Below, piece by piece: positions 54,406 to 60,970 of a stretch of 64,000 nucleotides of DNA. The stretch spans positions 1-64,000 of IMG/VR virus record IMGVR_UViG_3300030060_003575. One strand, 5' to 3'. Origin of the DNA: a virus. Under the pieces are notes generated by a model that saw nothing but the letters and a program-made list of their open reading frames with translations, was not told the origin of the DNA and ran no database searches. The position numbers and the translations under genes are program-made. Within the stretch, counting starts at the first letter, position 1. Each line of letters opens with the position of its first letter.

Positions 54406-54939
54406 CTATTCTTCTGAACCCCCATTATCGGTGACGGCTGGATAGCCATCATCGGTGTACGACCCGTCCCAGTAGTATCTCTTATCGGTACCATTGGTAA
54501 ACGCATTGAAAGCGGCATTCAAGAATAGCCTCTCTTTCTTGGTCATATCATCTGCGTATGCAGATGCACCATCATCCATAGTGGAGTAAAGAACCCCACC
54601 GGACTTTCCGTGTGTCTTCGCAGTACCAGCCACTAGAGGGTACACGACTGTTGCCATGTTATCCCTGAAGGTTGCTAGGTACTTGTCGAAATCGGACTTA
54701 ACGGCAGTTGTCATTAGAGACTTTCTACCGCCACCAATAGGTGAATTGTCCAAATCAGCGAATACTACGCTGATGCTCGACCAGTGCCTCTTCCTGAGGT
54801 CAGGCTGTGCATCGCCTATTGCGAAGAGACCATCTACAATGACCCTTCTTCCCTCATGCTCTGGGTTCGCGTCAAACCACTCATTGACGTGTTCTTTCTT
54901 GTTGTTCCATACGCTGTCTTCCATGCTGTAATCAACCAT
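54406..54939 (-). CDS. Cassette protein B, 177 aa
   Basis: An acidic alpha/beta protein of unknown family. It has a basic-acidic N-terminus with NKKEHVNEWFDANPEHEGR, a central strand pair, then KTHGKSGGVLYSTMDDG and YYWDGSYTDDG. HGKSxG and DGS(Y/W) are shared with cassette protein A. AGGAGTGATAGAT precedes ATG 54939. Its cassette runs from CATATG 54348 to 55033. Copies of the GGTGGCGACTAAA sequence flank the gene in inverted orientation (about 54387 and 54962). Confidence 0.65.
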   Translation of the reverse strand: MVDYSMEDSVWNNKKEHVNEWFDANPEHEGRRVIVDGLFAIGDAQPDLRKRHWSSISVVFADLDNSPIGGGRKSLMTTAVKSDFDKYLATFRDNMATVVYPLVAGTAKTHGKSGGVLYSTMDDGASAYADDMTKKERLFLNAAFNAFTNGTDKRYYWDGSYTDDGYPAVTDNGGSEE

Positions 54940-54997
54940 ATCTATCACTCCTGTGAATTAGGTGGTTTAGTCGCCACCATAGCACTATTTTCAATGG

Positions 54998-55040
54998 TAT
55001 ATTTAAGGTACAGTTTAAACAAAGTAACGTACCATATGGG
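54998..55040 (-). promoter_or_regulatory. Promoter of cassette protein B
   Basis: Minus-strand order: CCATATGG, hairpin arms GGTACGTTA-CTTTGT-TTAAACTGTACC, then TATA-like CTTAAATATA. It has the same layout as the promoter at 52738-52776. Confidence 0.55.
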
Positions 55041-55148
55041 TGCAGGTTTAAGAATGCGTAGCATTCTCATTTAGTTGCTCGGCAACGATAAACGAGCAAC
55101 AAATGGCAAACCAAAGCCCCGTGGGAATGTTTGAGGCACGTAGTAAGA

Positions 55149-55197
55149 TGCTGCTGGTGTCCTTAGACTTGGCTTAATGCCAACGAGTCCAGCAGCA
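55149..55197. repeat. Hairpin unit (apical TTAAT)
   Basis: TGCTGCTGG/CCAGCAGCA outer stem, GACT/AGTC step and TTGGC-TTAAT-GCCAA apex (55169-55183). Two smaller hairpins (GAATGC-GTA-GCATTC, GTTGC-TCG-GCAAC) precede it between 55050 and 55095. Confidence 0.6.
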
Positions 55198-55244
55198 CCT
55201 GTTATCTACTTCCATATGGTCATACTTTGTTAAACAGACCATAA

Positions 55245-55615
55245 TCGCTCAACAATGATGCAACGATTTAAACTTGCGCTAACATCAATTTTACAAGTCG
55301 TTGTCTTACTCACTATTGAGATGCATCGTTTTTTGGTAACTGCCAGAAACGTGCAAAACTGGCTCAAGGATGGATGAGTGGATTCGTTTCCTTACCCTCA
55401 AGGTTACATGGGTGTTAGTTCATGCCATTAATTTTGCATGGGCTTTAACCCGTACCTACCAATAACCGACCCGCTAAGGTCATTGTAGTGCCTGTCTTTT
55501 TCTTCGACCGACTCCCTGTGCCGCTAAGCACCGATTATTGTGCCTTTCACCCTAACAACGGTGATATTCAGCCAATCCGGGTCACTCCGTCAAGTGACAT
55601 AGCAATAATATTGAT
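55245..55615 (-). ncRNA. ORF-less cassette, possible non-coding RNA
   Basis: The cassette between CATATG 55213 and 55653 has the same inverted CTTTGT ends as the gene cassettes, and a promoter-like right end (GGTAATGTAA-CTTTGT-TAAACATTACC then TTAAGTAAA). It contains no ORF longer than a dozen codons on the expected strand. Several short stems (GGG/CCC, GACC/GGTC) suggest structure. A transcribed RNA is inferred from the shared layout. Confidence 0.35.
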
Positions 55616-55660
55616 GGTTTACTTAAGGTAATGTTTAACAAAGTTACATTACCATATGGG

Positions 55661-55781
55661 TTGGCATTAAGCCAATGTTTAGACATTCCCTCATTTATCT
55701 GGCTGCGAGTACCGCTAGGCTTACATTAACCTCTGAAGGAGGTCTAAACAACCTCTTATCTTCCGAGGTTAATTGATACTC
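55661..55781. repeat. Hairpin pair (apical ATTAA and CTAAACA)
   Basis: TTGGC-ATTAA-GCCAA (55661-55675) is followed by a larger unit. GAGTA (55707) pairs with TACTC (55777), TTAACCTC with GAGGTTAA (55765-55772), and inside them GAGGT with ACCTC around a CTAAACA loop. Confidence 0.6.
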
Positions 55782-55819
55782 TCATCCATATGGTATTGAA
55801 CTTTGTCAACAATACCTGA

Positions 55820-56020
55820 CTAACTGGAATCATCTCCAGTTAAGCCAAGATAATCATTCAATGCTAGATTCAAATCATCCATGACTTGACCCAAATCATC
55901 ACCTGATACACGTAGTTTACTGATTGAAAGCACCAGTGAAGAACCAGATTTCATATGCTTGACTTCAAGCACATATTTGGGTTCGTTGATTTGTTGAACG
56001 ATTGTTTTTTCTTCTGTCAT
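55820..56020 (-). CDS. Cassette protein C, 66 aa
   Basis: A small protein with an N-terminal charged stretch, strands YVLEVKHM and SLVLSISKLRV, and the helix VMDDLNLALNDYLGL; it ends GDDSS. No family is recognised. GGTGATATT precedes the ATG. It occupies the cassette bounded by CATATG 55787 and 56176. Confidence 0.6.
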   Translation of the reverse strand: MTEEKTIVQQINEPKYVLEVKHMKSGSSLVLSISKLRVSGDDLGQVMDDLNLALNDYLGLTGDDSS

Positions 56021-56036
56021 AATATCACCAAAGGTG

Positions 56037-56122
56037 GAGGGGCCATTGAACCAAGTGACTACTTACAGGCATTGAATGCTCGGCGGCAATATACTGTATT
56101 ATCCAGTGTTGGTTGGCCCCTC
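56037..56122 (-). promoter_or_regulatory. Structured 5' leader of cassette protein C
   Basis: GAGGGGCC (56037-56044) pairs with GGCCCCTC (56115-56122), extended by GGTT/AACC. On the minus strand this hairpin lies between the promoter and the ribosome-binding site of gene 55820-56020, so it could control translation or be an independent RNA. Confidence 0.45.
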
Positions 56123-56143
56123 TATATCAATAGGTATTATGTA

Positions 56144-56182
56144 ATTTATAAGGTAATGTTTACAAAGCCCATTACCATATGG
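56144..56182 (-). promoter_or_regulatory. Promoter of cassette protein C
   Basis: Minus-strand order: CCATATGG, arms GGTAATGGG-CTTTGT-AAACATTACC, then TATA-like CTTATAAATTAC. The layout is identical to the other cassette promoters. Confidence 0.55.
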
Positions 56183-56198
56183 TTTAGTAAGTGACGGT

Positions 56199-56308
56199 CT
56201 TACTTGCCAGGGAAGGTACGTATACGCGCTTCAGGAACGTAAGTCGTTTAAACGCATTAAGCGTTAGACAAGTGAACGCGCGTAAACGTCCTGGAACTGG
56301 CAAGTAAG
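56199..56308. repeat. Hairpin unit (apical ATTAA)
   Basis: CTTACTTGCCAG/CTGGCAAGTAAG outer stem (12 bp), then TACGCGCTTC pairing with GAACGCGCGTA (one bulge), and apex AACGC-ATTAA-GCGTT (56251-56265). Confidence 0.7.
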
Positions 56309-56361
56309 AGCAGGAACGCACGTTAAAACCCCGTTAAACCTGAAGGGCATAAGGAACCTCC

Positions 56362-56491
56362 TTTAAGGCACTCTTGCTTAACGTAACTTAGACAAGACAT
56401 ATCTTCCGTTAAACGCTTTTGCTGGTACTTAATGTACCTACCACTCCATATCTGTCTTGTCTAACTTACGTTAAGCAAGGTAAACCTTAAA
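56362..56491. repeat. Longest hairpin unit (apical TTAAT)
   Basis: TTTAAGG/CCTTAAA, then CTTGCTTAACGTAA/TTACGTTAAGCAAG (14 bp), then TTAGACAAGACA/TGTCTTGTCTAA (12 bp), all perfect, then unpaired flanks and apex GGTAC-TTAAT-GTACC (56424-56438). It has more than 30 paired positions. Confidence 0.75.
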
Positions 56492-56504
56492 TCCAACTCC
56501 ATAT

Positions 56505-56570
56505 GATACGAGGTAGGATTCATCTGGGCTTTAGGCCCAAACTAAGGTGGTATGAATCCTTTGAAGTATC
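56505..56570. repeat. Hairpin unit (apical TTTAG)
   Basis: GATAC/GTATC outer step, AGGATTCAT/ATGAATCCT stem and TGGGC-TTTAG-GCCCA apex (56525-56539). Confidence 0.65.
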
Positions 56571-56768
56571 TTATGAGGATAGGATAAGCAAGCGGTATAT
56601 CCACAAGGGAGAAACCTATGCAATATTCCCACCATATGTTCACATAAGTGGGCGAACTCAATGGGGATTTATGGGCAATTACCTCCATCTTCGTTCATGT
56701 CTTATATCAAGACATTGTGTGTATTATCATATGCCCATTACCATATGGTTCCAGCATCGCTGGAAGAT

Positions 56769-56854
56769 AACTTGCAATGGAAGCATACAGCAATGAAAGA
56801 CGCATTAAGCGTCCACTTAGGTGTAGCAGGCTGTATGCATCCTAAATGCAAGTT
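56769..56854. repeat. Hairpin unit (apical ATTAA)
   Basis: AACTTGCA/TGCAAGTT, then GCATACAGC/GCTGTATGC, then GACGC-ATTAA-GCGTC (56799-56813), separated by internal loops. Confidence 0.7.
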
Positions 56855-56899
56855 ATTCACAGCCCCATTTGAGGATATACATCCATATGGTTATTAATC

Positions 56900-57004
56900 A
56901 CTTTCTACAAGAATGTCCTCCAAGGGCTTGTAAAATGTCCTAGAGACGCATTAAGCGTCTAACAAAGGTGAAGGGACATTTTAAGGGGATTCGCCGTAGA
57001 AAGT
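56900..57004. repeat. Hairpin unit (apical ATTAA)
   Basis: ACTTTCTAC/GTAGAAAGT outer stem, TAAAATGTCC/GGACATTTTA middle stem, AGACGC-ATTAA-GCGTCT apex (56944-56960). Confidence 0.7.
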
Positions 57005-57058
57005 TACAACGCAGTGTTAATCACCTCAGGTTGCTTAACGCTTCGCTACAACCATATG

Positions 57059-57487
57059 CTTTGCATTCGATTTTTTTTCTTATTAAACATTCGTTTGTTT
57101 ACCCGATTTTGGCATAAGATTTTGTTCTACCTAAGAACACTTTGATATAGAAGCATCTTAGATGCGCGTATAGAGAAGGCTCAGGTGTGCTAAACATATT
57201 TTAATTAATTAAAAATAGATTCGCGGTGCTTCAAGGATACAAAGAAACAAGTATGCTCTAAACACTGCTATTCAACCATTGATACACTGTGATTAAATAA
57301 CAAACAAAGGCTTATTCTGGAAATGCACAAGTTTTATATAGAAAAAAAACGCAAGTGCCGGATAAATTACAGGTCAAATTTTGAAAAATAAAGGTCTAAA
57401 AAATTCCGCCAAAAAAATGGGGTAAATAGAGAATGAAAAAACTACCATTAAAGAAGGTAAAATTAACAAAGTTTAGGTGGTGGGACT
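57059..57487 (+). promoter_or_regulatory. Leader region of the rightward operon with TATA box
   Basis: AT-rich and without a sizeable ORF. TTTTATATA (57332-57340) is a good TATA box about 150 nt before the first start. AGGATACAAAGAAACA at 57234-57249 repeats exactly at 52793-52808, the other edge of the array. A 22-codon ORF (57433-57501) overlapping the first gene might be a leader peptide, but it has no good ribosome-binding site. Confidence 0.5.
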
Positions 57488-57895
57488 GTGAGTTGGTTTG
57501 AAGTAGTTAAAAATACGCCAGACATAAACTTTCAAGAAGAAGGAAATCAGTCTTGTTGTAATCAGGCTCAAAGAAACATTAGAAAAGAGAGACCTATAAT
57601 GTATGGTGATATGTGGCATAGTGGTTATTTTGACCAAAGGAACATGTGCTATATATTAAAAGAGTGGTTCACTAATAGATTAAATTGGGACGGTAAGGTA
57701 ATTTTTGATTCTGGTAAAAGATTAAGATTGGAACAACAGAAAAAGGGCTGGTTACAAGATTGGGAAGACTGTAATAAAATCCAAGGAGAAAAAGGCCCGT
57801 TTCCTACGTTACAGAATCGTTTGAATATTCCTGATAAATCTAGAAAAGATATAGGTATAGATGAATCTATGTTTGAGGACACGGGGTATGAGTGA
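57488..57895 (+). CDS. MSW-tag protein 1, 135 aa
   Basis: GTG start after AGGTGGTGGGACT. The N-terminus MSWFEVVK is the motif shared by most proteins of this operon. The rest is Trp- and charge-rich, with a Cys-Cys near residue 22. No family is recognised. As the first gene of the rightward, probably late operon it may be a virion or assembly protein. Confidence 0.7.
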   Translation: MSWFEVVKNTPDINFQEEGNQSCCNQAQRNIRKERPIMYGDMWHSGYFDQRNMCYILKEWFTNRLNWDGKVIFDSGKRLRLEQQKKGWLQDWEDCNKIQGEKGPFPTLQNRLNIPDKSRKDIGIDESMFEDTGYE

Positions 57896-58250
57896 TTTTA
57901 TGACTATCAGAAATGAATGGAGAGACCAATTACTCAAAGAGTATGCAGAACAAGAATTTGAAGACGATGGAACGATGTTAGAAATTAACATAGATACTGG
58001 TGATGATGATGAGTGTTGTGAAATGATTAAACGAAAATATAATAATTTTGATAATCGTTATGGTACAGATTGCAATCAAATAAGACTGTACGTAGAAAAA
58101 AATGCCTATGAACTTGTTCCAGATTTTGCAACATTTACACCAAAAGACCCTGAGGCTGCGCGGAGAAGAATGGCAAAATATAAAGCAATAGTAGAAGAAT
58201 GGGATGAGTGTGAAATGAAAAAGAATAGTTGGAAGACTCAATTGGAGTGA
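57888..58250 (+). CDS. MSD-tag protein 2, 120 aa
   Basis: ATG 57888 overlaps the previous stop region; GAGG is 9 nt upstream. MSDFMTIRNEW looks like a diverged form of the operon's N-terminal motif. The protein is acidic and helical, with Cys-Cys near residue 45. Unknown function. Confidence 0.65.
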   Translation: MSDFMTIRNEWRDQLLKEYAEQEFEDDGTMLEINIDTGDDDECCEMIKRKYNNFDNRYGTDCNQIRLYVEKNAYELVPDFATFTPKDPEAARRRMAKYKAIVEEWDECEMKKNSWKTQLE

Positions 58251-58254
58251 TATT

Positions 58255-58743
58255 ATGTGTAATAATTGTGATGATTGGAAAGACATTTTAAAGAGTGATG
58301 AAGATAATGATGTATTTTTGAAGGACATTTTTGATAGAGATGACTTTGGTGATGATGATGATGGTGGTTTAGATTTCGGTTCAAGGAAAGTCCATCAAAG
58401 AAGTATGGATAATTACAGTGATAAAACAGCAGTTGGGTTGTTTGATACTCAAGAACAAGAAGACTTGTACCAATATGGTATAAAATGTTATTATTGTGAT
58501 GAACCAGCAGAATGGAAGTGTATTAACGGGTTAACAAAAGGCTGTGCATATGAAGGCCCATCTAATGATGGAGTTCAAGTATGCGGTTCAAATAGTAACT
58601 TTGCAGATGACACCCACCCAGAAGGTCATAAAACATATGCACTGAACCGCAACTCAGGACACACCTTTGTTCCTATTGAAGATTATTTCGATTTAGACCC
58701 AGAATTTGGGTATCAACATGGAAAACACAGGGGTAATAGATAA
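58255..58743 (+). CDS. Tagged zinc-finger protein 3, 162 aa
   Basis: MCNNCDDWKDILK carries a variant of the shared motif (DWKDILK) at the N-terminus. An acidic linker follows, then a zinc-binding region with CYYC, C, C, C and several His (residues ~80-150) that resembles a treble-clef or AN1-like arrangement. GGAGTGATATT precedes the ATG. It is probably a virion-associated or host-targeted factor. Confidence 0.65.
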   Translation: MCNNCDDWKDILKSDEDNDVFLKDIFDRDDFGDDDDGGLDFGSRKVHQRSMDNYSDKTAVGLFDTQEQEDLYQYGIKCYYCDEPAEWKCINGLTKGCAYEGPSNDGVQVCGSNSNFADDTHPEGHKTYALNRNSGHTFVPIEDYFDLDPEFGYQHGKHRGNR

Positions 58744-58826
58744 TGGCTAAAAGACACCCAAATGGAGATTGCAAATTCTTTAGGGATTTTATGAAAGAAC
58801 TAATTGCAGAAGAGGAAGATGAATGA
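58743..58826 (+). CDS. Microprotein, 27 aa
   Basis: A 27-codon ORF linked by TAATG to the previous gene and by ATGA to the next. Sequence features: HPNGDCKFFRDFMKELI, then an acidic end. Tiling is the main evidence. Confidence 0.5.
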   Translation: MAKRHPNGDCKFFRDFMKELIAEEEDE

Positions 58827-59122
58827 GTTGGCATACTGTGTTAAAAGAGGATTGTTTTAAAAGAGCAAGACAGACCTTTGTTTTACACACAATAGAAGGA
58901 TTGCAGAGAAAAGGTTATCCATTTACTCAAAAAGATATAGATACTTTAACCAGTAAAATTAAGAAGGCTTCATCAAGCGGGTTTAAGAGAAGTTTAAGAG
59001 AATTTTCAAAAGGTAAGAATTTACCAGATGATGAAAGATTAGCAGCAATTAGAAAAGAAGCAGCAACAGAAGCAATTAATGAGTGGGACAAATGTGTAGA
59101 AAGGAGCCGTGATTTCATATGA
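58823..59122 (+). CDS. MSW-tag protein 4, 99 aa
   Basis: MSWHTVLK at the N-terminus, then a basic, helical protein (KKASSSGFKRSLREFSKG) with a C-terminal acidic/aromatic helix. No family is recognised. ATGA overlaps at both ends. Confidence 0.65.
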   Translation: MSWHTVLKEDCFKRARQTFVLHTIEGLQRKGYPFTQKDIDTLTSKIKKASSSGFKRSLREFSKGKNLPDDERLAAIRKEAATEAINEWDKCVERSRDFI

Positions 59123-59427
59123 CATGGGAACAAATAATAAAAAGAGGATATGGTAAGAAGTATATGCACCCTGTAACAAGAGAAGCACTTTCGACTGTTA
59201 GGACTCCCTCAGAAATTGGAACTATTCAAACTATAATTAGAGAGCATATTAGAAAAGAAAATGAAAAGAGAAAAGCACAGGTAGGTGGAAACAAAAAACC
59301 TAAAATTTCAGAATCTAGAGCAATGCTTCCTAATTCAAGATTAAAGGTTTTTATAAATAAAGAAATTAGATTAGGTAATATGCGCCAACAAGGTGATAGG
59401 TATTTATGGGTGGGTAAGGATATATGA
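59119..59427 (+). CDS. MTW-tag protein 5, 102 aa
   Basis: MTWEQIIK start; a Lys/Arg-rich helical middle; the C-terminal NSRLKVFINKEIRLGNMRQQGDRYLWVG looks like a small winged-helix end. Basic, possibly DNA-associated. Overlaps neighbours by 4 nt. Confidence 0.65.
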   Translation: MTWEQIIKRGYGKKYMHPVTREALSTVRTPSEIGTIQTIIREHIRKENEKRKAQVGGNKKPKISESRAMLPNSRLKVFINKEIRLGNMRQQGDRYLWVGKDI

Positions 59428-59891
59428 CTTGGCAAGATATTCTTAAGATTAGACCTAGAAAAAGAAAGCGTCAAATCAACCCACCTAATATCTTTGCTGG
59501 AGAAACTAATGAAGAGAATCCAAGAAGAATTATGGGCAGGGGTGTAATGAGAGATTTACGAACAGGAGAAGAAGTCGAATCCATAAAAGAAAATACTCCC
59601 AAAGCAAAGCACCACGCACGAAAAATAAAACAAAGACAGGGTTCAATAAGAGAATCAAACACAAGAGCAGGAATTGCCAGTGCAGAACCGGGAGATTTCA
59701 CAGGGTTTAGTAAAAACCCTAGAATTGGTGCAAAAAAAGCAAGGAAGGCAACAAAAACATTTCCTAGAAATAGATGTGCTAGATGTGGCCGTATGTTATC
59801 AGCAAGGAAAAGAAATGATATTAGGGTGAAAGGTAAAGACTTAAGATTATCATTTTGTGATGAATGTGCAGCAGACATGGTGAAAGAATGA
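59424..59891 (+). CDS. MTW-tag basic zinc-ribbon protein 6, 155 aa
   Basis: MTWQDILK start, a very basic, Gly/Asn-rich disordered middle, and a C-terminal zinc ribbon (CARCG near 122, CDEC near 148). The charge suggests DNA binding, perhaps packaging with the genome. Confidence 0.65.
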   Translation: MTWQDILKIRPRKRKRQINPPNIFAGETNEENPRRIMGRGVMRDLRTGEEVESIKENTPKAKHHARKIKQRQGSIRESNTRAGIASAEPGDFTGFSKNPRIGAKKARKATKTFPRNRCARCGRMLSARKRNDIRVKGKDLRLSFCDECAADMVKE

Positions 59892-60376
59892 CTTGGTTCG
59901 ATATAGTCAAACAATTTGATTGGCGTAAAAATAGAGATGCAAGAATAATGAGACCATCAGGAGAACCATCAGGAGATGCACCAACAGAAGAACTTGAAGA
60001 TATTAAATTTACAAATGTTGGGGGTAGCGGTAAAACACAGGTTAGCGCAATGGGGTTTAAAGCAGCAAGAGACAACTATACAGCATTTAAAAAAGCAAAT
60101 ATAAATTCGCATTATGAAAATGTTGCAAACATATTAGAAAAGTATTCAAAGACAAGAACTGTTCAACCACAAAGAAATCTTATGGAAGAGTATATGGCTG
60201 ATTATTGGGAAGATAGTTTAGTATCACTTAGAAATTTGTATGTGAATATAGAAAAGATAGCAAAAGAAGTGGATAATAAATTCAAAGATGAACCTGAATA
60301 TCTAACTGGTAAAGATAGTGCATATGTTTTACAGCAGGCTAATAAAATCAGACAAGAAGATGAGGCGGCGTTATAA
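59888..60376 (+). CDS. MTW-tag protein 7, 162 aa
   Basis: ATG 59888 gives MTWFDIVK; an earlier in-frame ATG (59864) would place the motif internally. The rest is helical, with two long amphipathic stretches (YENVANILEKYSKT; LRNLYVNIEKIAKEV). It overlaps the neighbours by 4 and 1 nt. Unknown function. Confidence 0.65.
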   Translation: MTWFDIVKQFDWRKNRDARIMRPSGEPSGDAPTEELEDIKFTNVGGSGKTQVSAMGFKAARDNYTAFKKANINSHYENVANILEKYSKTRTVQPQRNLMEEYMADYWEDSLVSLRNLYVNIEKIAKEVDNKFKDEPEYLTGKDSAYVLQQANKIRQEDEAAL

Positions 60377-60699
60377 TGGAAGTTTGGTTTGAGATAATTC
60401 AAAAGAAAAGTAAACGCCGAAGAAAGGCTGGTCGCAAGAAAAGAAGAAAGAAATCTTCTGGTGGTCGCTGCACAAGAGCAACGAAGAAAACATCATCTAC
60501 AAGAAAAGGTAAGAAATGGATGAAATGTGTACCTGACGGTAATGGTGGATATAAGAGAGTTCATTGGGGTCAAAGAGGTGTAACTGTTTCTGGTAAAAGA
60601 AAGGGTAAGAGAAGAAAATCATTTAGAGCAAGGCATAACTGTTCTAGTTGCGATAGTAGTGATTATTCTGCTAGATGTATGGCTTGCAGGGATTGGTGA
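60376..60699 (+). CDS. Tagged, extremely basic zinc protein 8, 107 aa
   Basis: MEVWFEIIQK is an altered tag. Lys/Arg-rich stretches follow (RRRKAGRKKRRKKSS). The C-terminus has CSSC...CMAC. The composition resembles packaged DNA-condensing proteins. Confidence 0.65.
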   Translation: MEVWFEIIQKKSKRRRKAGRKKRRKKSSGGRCTRATKKTSSTRKGKKWMKCVPDGNGGYKRVHWGQRGVTVSGKRKGKRRKSFRARHNCSSCDSSDYSARCMACRDW

Positions 60700-60704
60700 A
60701 AATA

Positions 60705-60785
60705 ATGGGATATGCGGCTAAACCTACAGAATGTTATAAAACTTATAGAGCAAGAAAGAAGGCTATGATTGAGGAGGAAGAATAA
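60705..60785 (+). CDS. Microprotein, 26 aa
   Basis: A 26-codon ORF (YKTYRARKKAMIEEEE end) joined to the next gene by TAATG. It has a basic helix with an acidic tail. Moderate support from tiling. Confidence 0.45.
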   Translation: MGYAAKPTECYKTYRARKKAMIEEEE

Positions 60786-60970
60786 TGTCTTGGTTTGAAG
60801 TTGTAAAGGCTAAAAAGAAGAAAGCCAGAAGGCGTAAGAAAAAGAAAAATGTAGATGATTGTTGTACTAGAAAGGTAAAGGCAAGATATGATGTTTGGCC
60901 GTCTGCTTATGCTTCTGGTGCAGTTGTGCGATGTAGAAAGGTTGGCTGTGCAAACTGGGGTAAATCATAA
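60785..60970 (+). CDS. MSW-tag basic protein 9 with WPSAYASG motif, 61 aa
   Basis: MSWFEVVK start, a Lys/Arg cluster, then KVKARYDVWPSAYASGAVVRC and GCANWG. The KVK-R-Y-x-V-WPSAYASG...CRKVG motif recurs in many phage and large-virus proteins; its function is not established. GGAGGAAGAATA precedes the ATG. Confidence 0.75.
   Translation: MSWFEVVKAKKKKARRRKKKKNVDDCCTRKVKARYDVWPSAYASGAVVRCRKVGCANWGKS

Larger units (their letters stand above)
52045..57058. repeat. CATATG-delimited hairpin and cassette array
   Basis: In 5.0 kb there are 22 CATATG sites, often as CCATATGG: 52045, 52770, 52923, 53132, 53260, 53393, 53554, 53877, 54026, 54174, 54348, 55033, 55213, 55653, 55787, 56176, 56500, 56633, 56728, 56742, 56884 and 57053. 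One or two are expected by chance. Two unit types alternate between sites. One is a long non-coding hairpin with a short GC-rich apical stem and a 5-nt loop (ATTAA, TTAAT, TAAAT, GTTAA). The other is a cassette of 390-725 bp whose ends carry inverted arms around CTTTGT. The array separates leftward early-type genes from rightward late-type genes. Function is unknown; origin, promoter hub, small-RNA genes or recombination cassettes are possible. Confidence 0.8.

Noticed and set aside
52045-57058. CRISPR array
   Set aside because: The shared sequence is only 6-8 bp, spacing varies from 14 to almost 700 bp, and unit interiors are self-complementary rather than unique spacers. No Cas1 or Cas2; the Cas4-like gene alone is not evidence.
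52045-57058. Integron with attC sites
   Set aside because: The hairpin-plus-cassette layout recalls integrons, but there is no tyrosine integrase in the window, and the borders lack the attC core-site pattern and the bulged-base arrangement.
57433-57501. A 22-codon leader ORF before the first MSW gene
   Set aside because: It could be a leader peptide (very basic start), but it lacks a good ribosome-binding site and overlaps the GTG of the next gene. Left as a note only.
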